Assembly (NCBI RefSeq): GCF_010093815.1
Contig: NW_022985570.1
Coordinates: 67,695-131,694 of the forward strand
DNA length: 64,000 nucleotides
From: Pseudovirgaria hyperparasitica
Lineage: Eukaryota > Ascomycota > Dothideomycetes > Acrospermales > Acrospermaceae
Direction of reading: 5' to 3'
Below, piece after piece: positions 33,709 to 44,611 of the stretch. Both the position numbers and the translations under genes were made by a program. Below the pieces are notes generated by a model. It made no database searches. It saw only the letters and a list, made by a program, of their open reading frames with translations, and was not told the origin of the DNA. The first letter of the stretch is position 1. The number at the start of each line of letters is the position of its first letter.

Positions 33709-35347
33709 GATTTCGTAACGCTTCACGCGAGACACACTGTGGCGTTTCTCGAGTGCTTGTGCTCGATTCGAGTGGAGTGATGAAGAGATGGTGAGAGATC
33801 TAGAATGCAAAACGAAAGAGGAATAATAACGACTAAAAGAAATCCACCAGGAGCTAGAGCAGCAACAAGTGGTAGCACGAGATCGGATATGGAGAGACGT
33901 GTGTTAGAAAAGGACCATGTGTGAAATAGTAGTGTGATCAGAATTCAGGAACAAGCCGTGGCAAGCCAGAGCGGCCGAGCATGCCAATGCAGCATCTCGG
34001 TACACACTGATGCCAAGTACGACATCGTTATACTGGTATGAAAGCCATGCATGCTGGGCTAATATCAATGTGGTCACTGTGGTGGAGACTAGGAATGAGG
34101 AGTGGTACATAGGTTGGGTTGTATGGCAAGGCGCAAGACAATGAGCAGGTCTGGCCGGAGATTGTTCGCTCGTAACAAAGGGTCGCATCTAGATGCTTGT
34201 GGATCAGATAAGATTAGCAAATAGTATGAACCAGCAGCAGGGAAGGGTGCGACACGAGTCACACAACAACTGCAAAGGTCCGTGTGCACCAGCATCAACA
34301 TCACACTTAGTATCCTTGCACCGTGTCCCATGATGTTATTGGCCACCAGTCATCGTTACAAGCGAGGTCGGGAACTGTCAATTTAGGGTTATCTGATCCG
34401 CAGCCAGATGCCGTTCTAGGTCTAGCTTCCAGCCGAGTGAAAGGTCTGCGGCGTCGACTGGCGTGCGGCATTATTTATCAGATTATCAGATTGTAAAGAT
34501 CAACGGATGGTAGAGCACAAGGCCGCCATGGGCGCGATGGCTTGCTCGGGATCCACTCCGTTGGCATGAAAGCAACAAAGTTCCAACAATGGCAACGGCA
34601 GAAACTCCTTGTCACACTCCTGGCCACGTACCCATTACTTACTAACTTCTATAGTACTATATAGGTATATACTTGGTATACATGGTACAATAATGTGCTA
34701 ATGCTACTACTACCCCAGCCCACTTGCCCTTGAGTCGGAGGCGGCGCAGGATCCGAGTCTCGAGCCGTGCCCCGCTTATCCCATCCCACCCCATCCCTCC
34801 CACCAGCTGAGAATCCCCCCCGGGCTCTGTCATTCCCTTGATTCCCCATTCTGTCCATCGCCGGCAACGCCTCCACAGCCTTTGGAGTGGGAGTGGCGCC
34901 ACAATGGGCCAAAGCGAGAATGGTGGGAAAAACTTCTCGCTCCTGGTGAGACAATCCTGTGCAAATTCGCCCAATCCTACCTGGTGTTTCGCTTCTTCAC
35001 ATCTCTTCGTCGTTCTAGTCGTTCTTCCTTTACACCGGACTGCCTCGTGGCTAGACCGACATAGACCCTCATTCACAGCTGTCAGCCGTCCCTCTTCGCG
35101 GCAGAACTCTGGCTCTCTATCTATCACGACCGCCGGCTACATACATATATCCTCGACGCCAAGCTGTGCTTCTTTTCCGCCTTCATCTGCCCTCTTGTCG
35201 GTCCCACGGTACAAAGGCTCGCGTGTTGCATGTCTTGAATTTGCTGCTTTGCTGCCACGCATCGCTTCTTTCCGTGCCGTTTCAACTATCATCCGCGAGG
35301 CTACGCAATTGCACAAGGCTGTATAGTCCGTGCCTGCCCTCACCATC
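33709..35347. promoter_or_regulatory. Divergent promoter with four iron elements (AMID / MFS)
   Basis: Exact ATCWGATAA sites are at 34203-34211 (+), 34389-34397 (minus), 34475-34483 (minus) and 34483-34491 (minus); the last two share one base and sit head to tail. This is the densest iron-element cluster in the window. The 500 bp before the MFS start is CT-rich, as in 5' leaders. Otherwise the 1.6 kb contains no gene I can support. Confidence 0.75.
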
Positions 35348-37176
35348 ATGCCTGGTCCTTTGGGAGCTGCCGAGTTTCCCACTGAGCAGGAGCACAAAGC
35401 ACGCCAACTGTCTATCGGAGGTGAGAAGAACATCAACCTGAGCGAAACTCACCAAGGTGTTTCTCTCGATTCTGATGTTGAGGCCTTGGAGAAGGAGGAT
35501 GTCCAGTACGGTGTAAAGGCCGTCGAGGCAACCGCCATTGTTTGGTCTCGCAATGCCTTGATTGGAGCATACGCTGCGTACGTTACCAGTCACCATCAGC
35601 ACAAGCCGTGTACTTCACTGACAAACTCAGAATCTTCCTGGTCTTCTTCGTCAATTCGTTCCTCCAGCAGACGAGCTACACCTTCACCTTGTACGTAACA
35701 AGTAGCTTTGCTCTGCACGAGCTTACTGCAACGACCGCCGTCATGTCGCAGATTATCGGTGGTGTGGTGCGGCTGCCCTTGGCAAAACTCATCGACATCG
35801 TCGGTCGCACCGAGGGCTACCTCGCTGCCCTCACCTGTGCAACCATTGGTCTAATCATGATGGCCGCCTGCAACGGCGTCGAGCTGTATGCTGCGGCTCA
35901 GGTGTTCTACTGGGTGGGCTATAATTGTATGGGCTATACCTTAGACGTCTTCATTGCAGACACTTCCAGTCTGAAAAGTCGAGGCCTAATGTTTGCTTTC
36001 ACCACTGCGCCATACATTGCAACCACGTTTGCCGGGCCCGCTCTTGGACAAGAGTATCTTGACCACAGCACCTGGCGCTGGGGTTACGGTTCGTTCGCAA
36101 TCATCACGCCCATCATCTGTGCCCCGGTCGCCTTGATCTTCTGGATCAACAAGCGTAAAGCGAAGAAAGCTGGTCTGTTGACAAAGGTCCCCAGTGGCAG
36201 GACCTGGTTCCAGTCGGTCAAATTTTACCTCATCGAGTTCGACTTTATCGGCGTGCTCTTAATTTGCGCTGGTTTTGTCATGTTCCTCCTGCCGTTCAAT
36301 CTCGCGGCCGGTTCTGCTTCCAAATGGAACAGCCCCGACATTATTGCTCTGCTTGTCGTCGGCATTGTGTGTCTCATTGGCTTTGTACTATACGAGAAGT
36401 TCGTCGCGCCAAAGCCCTTCATTCCCTTTGAGCTCCTTCTAGATCGCACTGTACTCGGGGCTTGCATCCTGGCTGCGACCCTGTTCGTCAGTTTCTACTG
36501 CTGGGATGGTTATCTTCTGTCTTACCTGCAGGTCGTGTGGAATCTGAAGCCCAAGTCCGCAGGCTACATCTACAATACTTACAATCTCAGCTCTTGTGCA
36601 TGGGGTATCATCGCCGGCCTTCTGATCCGCCAAGCTGGCTACATCAAACGGTTCGCCGCCGCCGCAATGCCCCTCATGTTCCTCGGCGCAGGCCTACTGA
36701 TCCATTTCCGTCAACCCGACCAATCCGTCGGCTACGTCATCATGTGCCAGGTTCTGATCGGCGTCGCTGGTGGCACTCTCGTCATCTGTGAAGAGATTGC
36801 GGTCCTCGCTTCCGGCGCCCACGAGAATGTGGCAACGTTGCTTGCCTTGATCGGCATGTTCAGTTCCATCGGTGGCGCCATCGGTTTGTCTGTCTCGGCA
36901 GCTATCTGGACCAACATCGTGCCGGGCGAGATCGCGGCACGGCTACCGGCGGACTCGGCTGTGACTGCAGCTGAACTTTATGCCAGTGCCATCACCGTTC
37001 TGACCTATGCACCCGGCACGCCGGAGCGCAACGCTGTCATCGGCGCTTATGCTGTTGCCCAGAGATGGATGGCCATTGCCTCGACATGTATTCTGGTTAT
37101 TGGGGTCGGTGCTATTGCTGTGTGGCGTGATATTGATGTGCGCAAGTTCAAGCAGGTCAAGGGCCGCGTCGTCTAG
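35348..37176 (+). CDS. Siderophore-iron transporter, MFS (Sit1/Mir type)
   Basis: Two exons: 35348-35577 and 35631-37176, with a 53 bp phase-2 intron (GTACGT...TCAG). The protein has 591 residues and about 14 predicted membrane helices, the size and topology of the siderophore:H+ symporter family (Sit1, MirA/B/C). The N-terminus is a hydrophilic cytosolic tail, G-V-K-A-V-E-A-T-A-I-V-W, then the first helix. Typical family stretches include L-Q-Q-T-S-Y-T-F-T-L-Y-V-T-S, W-V-G-Y-N-C-M-G-Y-T-L-D-V-F-I-A-D and W-R-W-G-Y-G-S-F-A-I-I. ATG 35348 is the first real ATG in frame. It would import ferrated siderophore across the plasma membrane; the ligand cannot be told from sequence. Four iron elements lie upstream. 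Confidence 0.92.
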
Positions 37177-37958
37177 ATGCAGGCGAGTATCATATTATTG
37201 TGTCGCATGTGCTTGGAATGTACTCCACGTAGTCGCAATCAAGGATATAGATGACTTGATCTATGAAATACACCCTTCTAGGCACACATCTCATTACCCT
37301 ATTCTACGGCATTAGCCAATGTTACGTGAGATCTTACATGCAGTTTCTGATTCTATTACGAGTTATCGCTAGCTATACTAGCCATTCCAGACTTGGAATG
37401 AGATATCTCACCGCGACATTATCTACGGACCGAGCGACAGCGAGACCAGCTCTCCGTTCACGTGCGCAATCACTTATCTTGGCGCACAAATCTCCTCTCT
37501 GACTCTCAAAACGTCTCTCTTTCTTCTAGGAGGAATAGTGCAGAAGTCCTACAAAGAAGAGACATACTCTATTTGCTCTCCTCGCTCTCCCTCAAGCCTT
37601 TCGCTACTCTCGACATCTCCATCCACCATTATATCGAAGTAACCATAATAAGTATTATCCCAGCCACAAGTCAGATCATGGTTGAATATCAATGCAAACT
37701 GTGCTAAGGATATCGAGCTTCAAGGATCATTTGGGGGGTGAAGAGAACGTAGTGTTGTAGTTTGATTGGGTACATAGTAAACATGGTATAAAGCACACCT
37801 AACAAGCCTCGAGGCACCAGTCAGGAAGTCATCAGGTATATAAGGAATACCAGCCAACCATCTTCTTTCCCTTGCCTAGGAATATCATTACATGCGTGAA
37901 TCATCAAGCCCAATGTTTTATCACCACGAGCTCCCTTCTCCTTTCCCGTCGCCCAAAC
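37177..37958. other. Intergenic, MFS 3' side
   Basis: No gene seen. The stretch is AT-leaning with short ctat and tctc runs. It holds the 3' ends of the transporter gene (+) and the Ser-rich gene (minus). Confidence 0.3.
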
Positions 37959-38948
37959 TCAACATTTTAGTTGTTCCATCGTCGCACCCAGCTCTTGACT
38001 CAAATCCACGGAGTCGTCCTTCGGATCACTTACCGTGATCGTATTCTCACTGTCATCGCTGTTCGAATTCGGTTTCGAGGTGTTCTTATCAGCATCCCCG
38101 GACTTATTTACATTCTCATCTCCATCATCGTTCTCAGAAACCGGCTTGGGACGCCTTGTCCGAGGCGTTGCTTTACGTCTATCGGAACGCTCAGTACCAC
38201 TCTTTTGTGTTGGTGTGAGAGAGGGAGAGGGAGATGCATGGCTTGCTTGCTTGGAGCCATATGCTGGTCTGAACGCGAATGCAGATCCAGATCCAGATCC
38301 AGATTCAGAAGTGTTTGTAGGCGTATGCGATGCCGAATAAGCACATGCAGCTGTAAAAACAACGTCAACATGTGTACATCACCGTCTAACTTCTATTTCC
38401 ACATACTTGACCATGCAGAGGTTTGCTCCGGAGCATCAATAGGCTGACCTGCTGCCTCAGTGACCGGTGTTGAGCCGCTATGGGGAGCACTCCTCGTATA
38501 AATCGGTATATAATCGCGGCTCCCCTGGGAATGTGCGGTATGCGATTTGGCGGAGTAAAATTTTCTGGGAGAGGACTGTCCTGGAGGATTCTTATGAGCA
38601 GGAGAGGTAACGGACCGGGTAGGACCGCCAGGTCCTTGAACGGACTGTAGTTTTGGCATTTTCGAGGATTCAGAGCGAGATTCTAAGGCAATTTTCAAAC
38701 CTGGGCTAGATGAACCGGGTTGTGGTACTAAAAGAGTTGAAGAACTAGGAGACCCGGTATGTTCTATCGAGGATCTATATGGTTATTGATCATCAGTGAT
38801 CACTTCTAAATGCTAGGGGCCATGTCAGGGTAACATGCAGCTTGCGGTATGGTCTTGAGTCTGCATCATTTGACCTTCCAGGCACACTGTGTGGTAGATA
38901 TCGAGTCGAAGACTGGTCGTTGCCAGACGGGGAGTGTTGATTCGCCAT
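37959..38948 (-). CDS. Disordered Ser/Pro-rich protein, unknown function
   Basis: Three exons by splice logic: 38948-38875, 38774-38407 and 38350-37959. The introns are 100 bp (GTCAAA...ATAG, the least certain) and 56 bp (GTATGT...ACAG). Phases agree and give 277 residues. Composition is low-complexity throughout: Ser/Pro/Gly-rich, an S-G-S-G-S-G run, a basic patch (R-R-K-A-T-P-R-T-R-R-P-K-P) and an acidic C-terminal part (E-N-D-D-G-D-E). There are no membrane segments and no signal peptide, so it is probably a nuclear or cytosolic disordered protein. I do not recognise a family. Confidence 0.5.
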
Positions 38949-40150
38949 GACTTTGATGTAAAGATTATATGAGTTACGCACTTGACTTATAACTACTATG
39001 CTACAGAAGGGGCAAGCTACGAGTCTAAATAGCTTGCGACCTCCATAACAGTGCCGCAAACCAGGATAGAACAAAGAGGCAGATTTTTGGTTCCTGCCGA
39101 CTCTAAACAATGCGGGTCCATGTACTGTTTCACTTGTTTCAAGGCAGCGCAGCATTCTTTAGCCATTGTATGGCTTGCTTGCATGATCTACGCTCCTCTT
39201 TCGACACCGTCGGAAGCAGGATTCCGGTGCTTGTACACTTTGAAATGATTATATTCCGAGAAGTTGAATGTCTAGGAAGCATACTAGGCTTCCAAAAGAT
39301 TGACATTATTCCAAAGTGTGTGCTCAGAGTGTTACACTTTCTCATTTAATAACGCACCTCCTTGGCCAGATAGAGTTAAAACCTTAGAACTCTGTTCTCT
39401 CTCGCATACCACATCACTGGACTTACAGGGTTTAATAAAGAATCACGGTACTGACTTGAGCCAGTAGTCTAACTACAATTCCAGGAAGTTTCTGATTGGA
39501 AATTGGCTCTCTGTAGATACCCTTCGTTCAAGATTTTTTCGAGCAACGCGTCGGTAACGTTCAACAGGAACCTCAGGCATACCGTATCAAGAAAGAGTTC
39601 TTCTCCAAGGACATTGTGTGTCAGGTAGTAAGGTCTCCTACTGGCCACAGTCTGCCAACTACGCAAAATACTCAATATTCAGGAAACAGCATTCCGATAC
39701 CCCAGGCTCGCAAAGCACTTTACAGCGTATTCCAACATCTGCACCCAGCCTCAAAATCTCTGCCCAGTATTGTTGAATACCATACTTACATAAAATACTT
39801 TAATCTAAGCCGCCATCTCCATAGAATAGTGTACCAACAACGGAAGACACAACCGCCAGATGTTGATCTTCAACCAGGCGACCAAAAACCATGCGACGGT
39901 CAGAAGCCGAAGCATAGACAAAGATAAGACACACTGTCTCAGCGAGCAGTATTATTCCAAAGCTACTCTCCTTCCAGATCTTCCCATTGCAAGACTCACT
40001 CATTCAACACTGTTGTATCAACAACGGACTATCGATGTTTGATTCCACGGTACGTACGACGACCCCAGCCCATCTCGCTACCGAACTTATTGAATACATC
40101 CACGGTATCCCGGCCCAAAAAAAGATTGTTAAAAAATAATGCATCTAGTC
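38949..40150. other. Intergenic, nothing recognised
   Basis: About 1.2 kb with no supported coding region on either strand; only short frames without ATG or family pattern. Confidence 0.3.
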
Positions 40151-40158
40151 TATATAAA
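40151..40158 (+). promoter_or_regulatory. TATA box of the secreted Cys-rich protein gene
   Basis: tatataaa lies 127 bp upstream of the ATG at 40285 and is followed by a C/A-rich leader, a normal core-promoter layout for fungal effector-like genes. Confidence 0.5.
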
Positions 40159-40284
40159 CCCACAGCCCTCCATCTGTCCCGCTGAAGAAACCCACTCTCC
40201 TACGCCTCAGGACCCTCCACCATCACCTCAACCCACAAAAAACATAGCACAACGCCGTAAACCCACCTCTTCCAACCCTCCGAG

Positions 40285-40835
40285 ATGCGCTTCTCCGCCG
40301 TATGCACCGTCCTCCTTACGGCCATCACACATGCAGCTCCCACTACTCAAGGCAGTCCAGACGACCAGTTTTGGCCACTAACTGCCGACCTCCGGAATGA
40401 TTGTGCAGTAGGCCACGTTTCCTTATATTTCTAACCACACGTATATGCCGGACATATGACTGACAAACTTGACAGAGAGAATGCATCTTCGATCGCAGGC
40501 CTCTGTATTTTGATGCTCGCAATATAACCAGGGGTGAATACTGTCTTGACCCAGCACACGTTATCGCGCCTTTCTACAACTGCGCATATCCATGTGTGAT
40601 GAGGAACTGTGGGTATATTAAGTGGGATGTGGACTATCCACGTGAAGCCTTGAAGCGTAAGTGCAATAGGTAAATACACAATAGGGTTACTGATTGGTGT
40701 GCAGAAACAGCCGAGTGGTGGCATAGAGTTTGCGATGGGATCGCACCATGTTGGGAAGCTGCGTGCGATGGGTTTGATCCGAAAAAAGATATCCCTGATG
40801 ATGAAACTTGTGCGCAGATGCGGGCGGATGACTGA
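40285..40835 (+). CDS. Small secreted cysteine-rich protein (effector-like)
   Basis: Three short exons: 40285-40407, 40476-40656 and 40705-40835. The introns are 68 bp (GTAGGC...ACAG) and 48 bp (GTAAGT...GCAG). Phases agree and give 144 residues. The start M-R-F-S-A-V-C-T-V-L-L-T-A is a signal peptide, probably cleaved after T-H-A. The mature part has ten cysteines, including N-C-A-Y-P-C, R-N-C-G, C-D-G-I-A-P-C and A-A-C-D-G, an N-glycosylation site N-I-T and an acidic C-terminus. No single exon is long enough to stand out as an open frame, so the gene is easy to miss. Size, cysteine content and a gene-poor, repeat-rich setting are typical of candidate effectors or antimicrobial proteins. I do not recognise the family. 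Confidence 0.68.
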
Positions 40836-41160
40836 GACCCATAACGCAGGGTTGCTTGAGCCCATCCAACACTATACTCCCGCATTCCGACTATCACGAA
40901 ACCACTAGTTTAGACCAATGTCCGTACTGAATATTAACCTCAACTCTTAACATTAAATGAATCGAGGAACAAGAGAAGGACAACACAGCTTTAGATATAC
41001 AGGATGTCACTTGTTGGGACGATTTCGATTTGATTACTTCTTTAGTATCGTGTCATTTGATGGTCAAAAAATTTTCAACCGAATTGATACAGCCGGGCCT
41101 CCATTTTCATAGCAAGTTCCCACTACCCACTTCTCCATCTCCGACTTATGTTGTGTTTAT

Positions 41161-41248
41161 CCATGCCTCCATGCCTCCATGCCTCCATGCCTCCATGCCT
41201 CCATGCCTCCATGCCTCCATGCCTCCATGCCTCCATGCCTCCATGCCT
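41161..41248. repeat. 8 bp minisatellite, about 11 copies
   Basis: The unit ccatgcct is repeated head to tail with no visible variation until the last copy changes to ccatgcctac. Because the unit is not a multiple of three, every frame reads through it. Confidence 0.9.
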
Positions 41249-42292
41249 ACACCTTTGAGACATTTGCGAGAGTACACAACACTCGACTCTGACGGAGCCT
41301 CAACGAGAGGCTGTTCGATGGACGTCACCTAGAAAGAGCTTGAAGTGGACCTCAGCGCCCTCTCGCGAGAAGAAGTATCAGGCTCATTGGTAAGTTCTCA
41401 GACTCTCCCAAATCCAGAAGTAAGCCGAGTACTTGAGTCGTTCCGGGTCATAGCAGTACAATTCGGCGTACATTGGCCGTCGGACTTGGCGCATTCAGGG
41501 AAGCCTGACGTTATGCTTGACTCGATTCAGCCTTACCCAATGTTCGTATTCCCGTGAACAGCAAAGCTGTGTGAGAACATCAAACTTCGCCTCTAGTGCA
41601 CCGAGAAAGCATGTCGGCTAGCAGCGCACATCCATCATGGATCAACCCAATCTGTGACTTGCAACAAACGAAAAGAAGAGTGGGTGCTATTTGGCTCATC
41701 TCCTGGTAAGCGGTGCTGCAGATCGGATCAGCTCCAACTGCTGCTCTGAGCTGTATAGAGTTAGCAGTCTTGAGCTTTACACACCTTTAAACGCGTTCCA
41801 TCTCAAACTGAGCTGCTCAGCTGATCAAAAGGTTACGTTAGACCTGGAAATCAGCAAGCAACGCATCGGATGGCAGTATTTTGGGATTGCATTTATCTTG
41901 GATCGCGGGGGATTGGTGTGCTTGTGCGGTGTTGACGTTCGGAAGAGCTTGGTGGTGCACGCATCGAGGTTGTCCATGGGGACGACTCAAGTCCGGGAAC
42001 GTTCCTGGCTCACTGTATGGAAGACCAAGGTCGTTGCCACTTGGATCGATCGATGGAACTTTTGATGAGAGTCCGTTAATAACCATCAATGATAGCGTAG
42101 TGTATGTAGTGATTGATCGACTGCGCTAGACGTAAGTTTTCGCTCCTATCCAATTCGATCTGGAATGAAACATGCTCGAGACGGCGTCCTCTCTGGGCTG
42201 TGTCACACTGGATGTGCGGGTCACTATGATACATTTGAGCTGTACCGGTGCACAGTGAAGTAAAGTGACTGAAATAGGGTTCAGCTACGTCC

Positions 42293-42352
42293 TGTATGGA
42301 CGGACGATGGACGATGGACGTTGGACGCTGGACGATGGTCGTTGGACGATGA
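42293..42352. repeat. 7 bp degenerate tandem repeat
   Basis: Variants of ggacgat (ggacgat, ggacgtt, ggacgct, ggtcgtt) run in tandem for about eight units. Confidence 0.7.
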
Positions 42353-42849
42353 GCCTGAAAGACTCGTGATGGGGTTCAGTTGGAAGTGACTCATGTACCT
42401 TGAAGACTTCGTATCTGCGGATTGTAGTGTCGCTTTGAGCCAAGCAAACGCAGAAAGAGATGGAAATCCATGGCATGGCAAACAGTTTGAGCTGGAATAG
42501 TGCACCGGAAACTATATTGCAAGTGACGTATCCCTGGGAGACAAATCGATATGTGCCGAGACAAGTGTGTTTAAATTTGTGTCTGACTCGGAATTGAATC
42601 AATGTGTAACAAGATCAGTAAGCCCAGGGTGGTGTCTGACTTCAACTGAATCAATGTGTGATCATGACCCTGACAGCATGAGTGATTCATTTCATCGAAT
42701 ACTCGAAAGTCGAGGTTATATGATTGTAGAGGAAAATGCAGACTCTGCAACACATGCTCGGATGCGCACTACGCCAGCATGAAGCTCTGATATCATAGCG
42801 GAAGACATTCGATGAGGCTATCCATGACACCGACCTTTGCCCTAATTAC

Positions 42850-44290
42850 AGGCAGTGATGGTTCTCGGATGAGCCACGCTTGAGATGACACTTTGGTGGA
42901 CTTGGAATGCTGACTGATACCACAGGAATTGGTGTGCTCAGTCTAGCTATGTAAAACTTCTACAGCTGATATGTCTTGGACAAGGCATAACTGAGATGAC
43001 GCATTGACGGGAATGGATTACTGAGACTGTGGATTGGATGCGGTCATTGCAGTTGTCCATGTTCGCGAGGTCTGCCGACACTGTGGATTGGATTCGGTCA
43101 TTGCAGTCGTGAATAACTGCAAGAAGGTCTGCTGACACCGTGAATTGGATGCGGTCATTGCAGTTGCGCATCGTTGTAAGAGGGTCTGACGGGTATTAGA
43201 CTGGACATGATCCACATAACACTTCGCCGACAGTGAGCTGTTGTTGTAAAAAATGTGTATGCACAATACAGGCTTGCATATTGGCGACAGGTGGTGATGT
43301 TTGAGAGGTACCTATGTGCCTGGAATGATACTTCGGCGGAACGTGGGAATGTGAGTACCATCGAAAATATGCGCTCAGCATGGTTTTACCCACCCGTGGC
43401 AACGGGCGATCGCTGAATACATCATGTCTGAGATGCCACTATGCCGTAGGCGATCGTGTAAAGCATCGAGTAGAGATGTTCGATAATATGCTGCGTAGCT
43501 GTAGCAGCGCGCAATGGTTGAGCGGAGCATGCGCGAGATGACTTCTGGAAGCAAATGGTGATTGGCGTTGAGTAGATGTGCTCGATATGTTGCATAACAT
43601 TGAAAGATGAATTGGGCATGCAATGCATGACGAAATGAGACCTCATCGGAACTTAATTGTGGGAATTGAGCAGGTGCACTTCACCGGTACTGAATTGTTG
43701 GCGTCGAGTAGATGTGCTCGATATGGTGCATGCCCTTGAAAGATGAACTAGGCGGGCATGCATGATGAACTGACACTTCACCGGAACTGAATGGTTNNNN
43801 NNNNNNCGTCGAGTAGATGTGCTCGATATGGTGCATGCCCTTGAAAGATGAACTAGGCGGGCATGCATGATGAACTGACACTTCACCGGAACTGAATGGT
43901 TGGCATCGAGTAGATGTGCTCGATATGTTGCATGCCCTCGAAAGATGAACTGGGCGGGTATGCATGGTGAACTGACACTTCACCGAAACTGAATGGTTGG
44001 CATCGAGTAGATGTGCTCGATATGTTGCATGCCCTTGAAAGATGAACCGGGCATGCATGATAAGATGATTCTTCGCCGGAAGTGAATCTTTGTTGGAATC
44101 AAGCAGATGTGCCTGATACATTGCGTACCCGTGAAAGATGAACGAGGCATGCATGAGATGACACTTGGCCGGAAGTGAGTCGTGATTGGAATCAAGTAGA
44201 TGTGCCTGATATGTTGCGTAGCCGTGAAAGATGAACGAGGCATGCATGAGATGACACTTCGCCGGAAGTGAGTCGTGGATACCATCGATT
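42850..44290. repeat. Diverged minisatellite array, ~97 bp unit
   Basis: The cleanest copies start at 43702, 43807, 43904 and 44001 (period 97 bp). Their shared landmarks are tcgagtagatgtgctcgata, ttgaaagatgaac, gcatgcatga and cttcaccggaactgaatggt. Copies to the right (44097, 44191 and about 44281) and to the left (back to about 42850) are shorter and more diverged, so the array is youngest in the middle. It reads open on the minus strand in more than one frame, a by-product of the repeat, not a gene. Confidence 0.85.
43797..43806. other. 10-N assembly gap inside the minisatellite
   Basis: Ten N replace the two bases normally found between ggtt and cgtcgag. This is a placeholder gap; more copies of the 97 bp unit are probably missing. 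Confidence 0.95.
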
Positions 44291-44611
44291 AGATGGAATT
44301 AGTAGTTCAATCAAAAGGACTAGTAAGATTGAAAACAACGGATGAATCGAGATCGTTGTTGATTTTTGTTGTGGTTTGTCTTAGCTTCTCCTGAGAATCC
44401 AGAGGATGAATGGTTCCGGAACGCGAATTGGCAGAAATGCGCTTCTCAAGATACTGGACTTCGACACGACGATGACGTGCAAACCAATAGTCGAAGGACT
44501 CCCGTGCGGAACGTATTCACAGTCCACGGAAGCCGGTGCTGAGCCCCTCCCTCTCTCAGCACCTGTCACACACATGGGTGGACGCCTCAAAAGAAAAAGG
44601 TGATGGTGAAA

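Larger units (their letters stand above)
40836..42850. other. Gene-free stretch with simple repeats
   Basis: No supported gene. It holds an 8 bp minisatellite (41161-41248) and a 7 bp degenerate repeat (42293-42352). Open frames here are repeat-driven or random. Confidence 0.35.

Noticed and set aside
43681-44247. Repeat-containing protein frame on the minus strand
   Set aside because: The open frame comes from tandem 97 bp units and crosses an N gap; a second minus-strand frame is open too. No start context or family.
40836-44611. CRISPR-like array
   Set aside because: The repeats are direct, without unique spacers, and the organism is a eukaryote.
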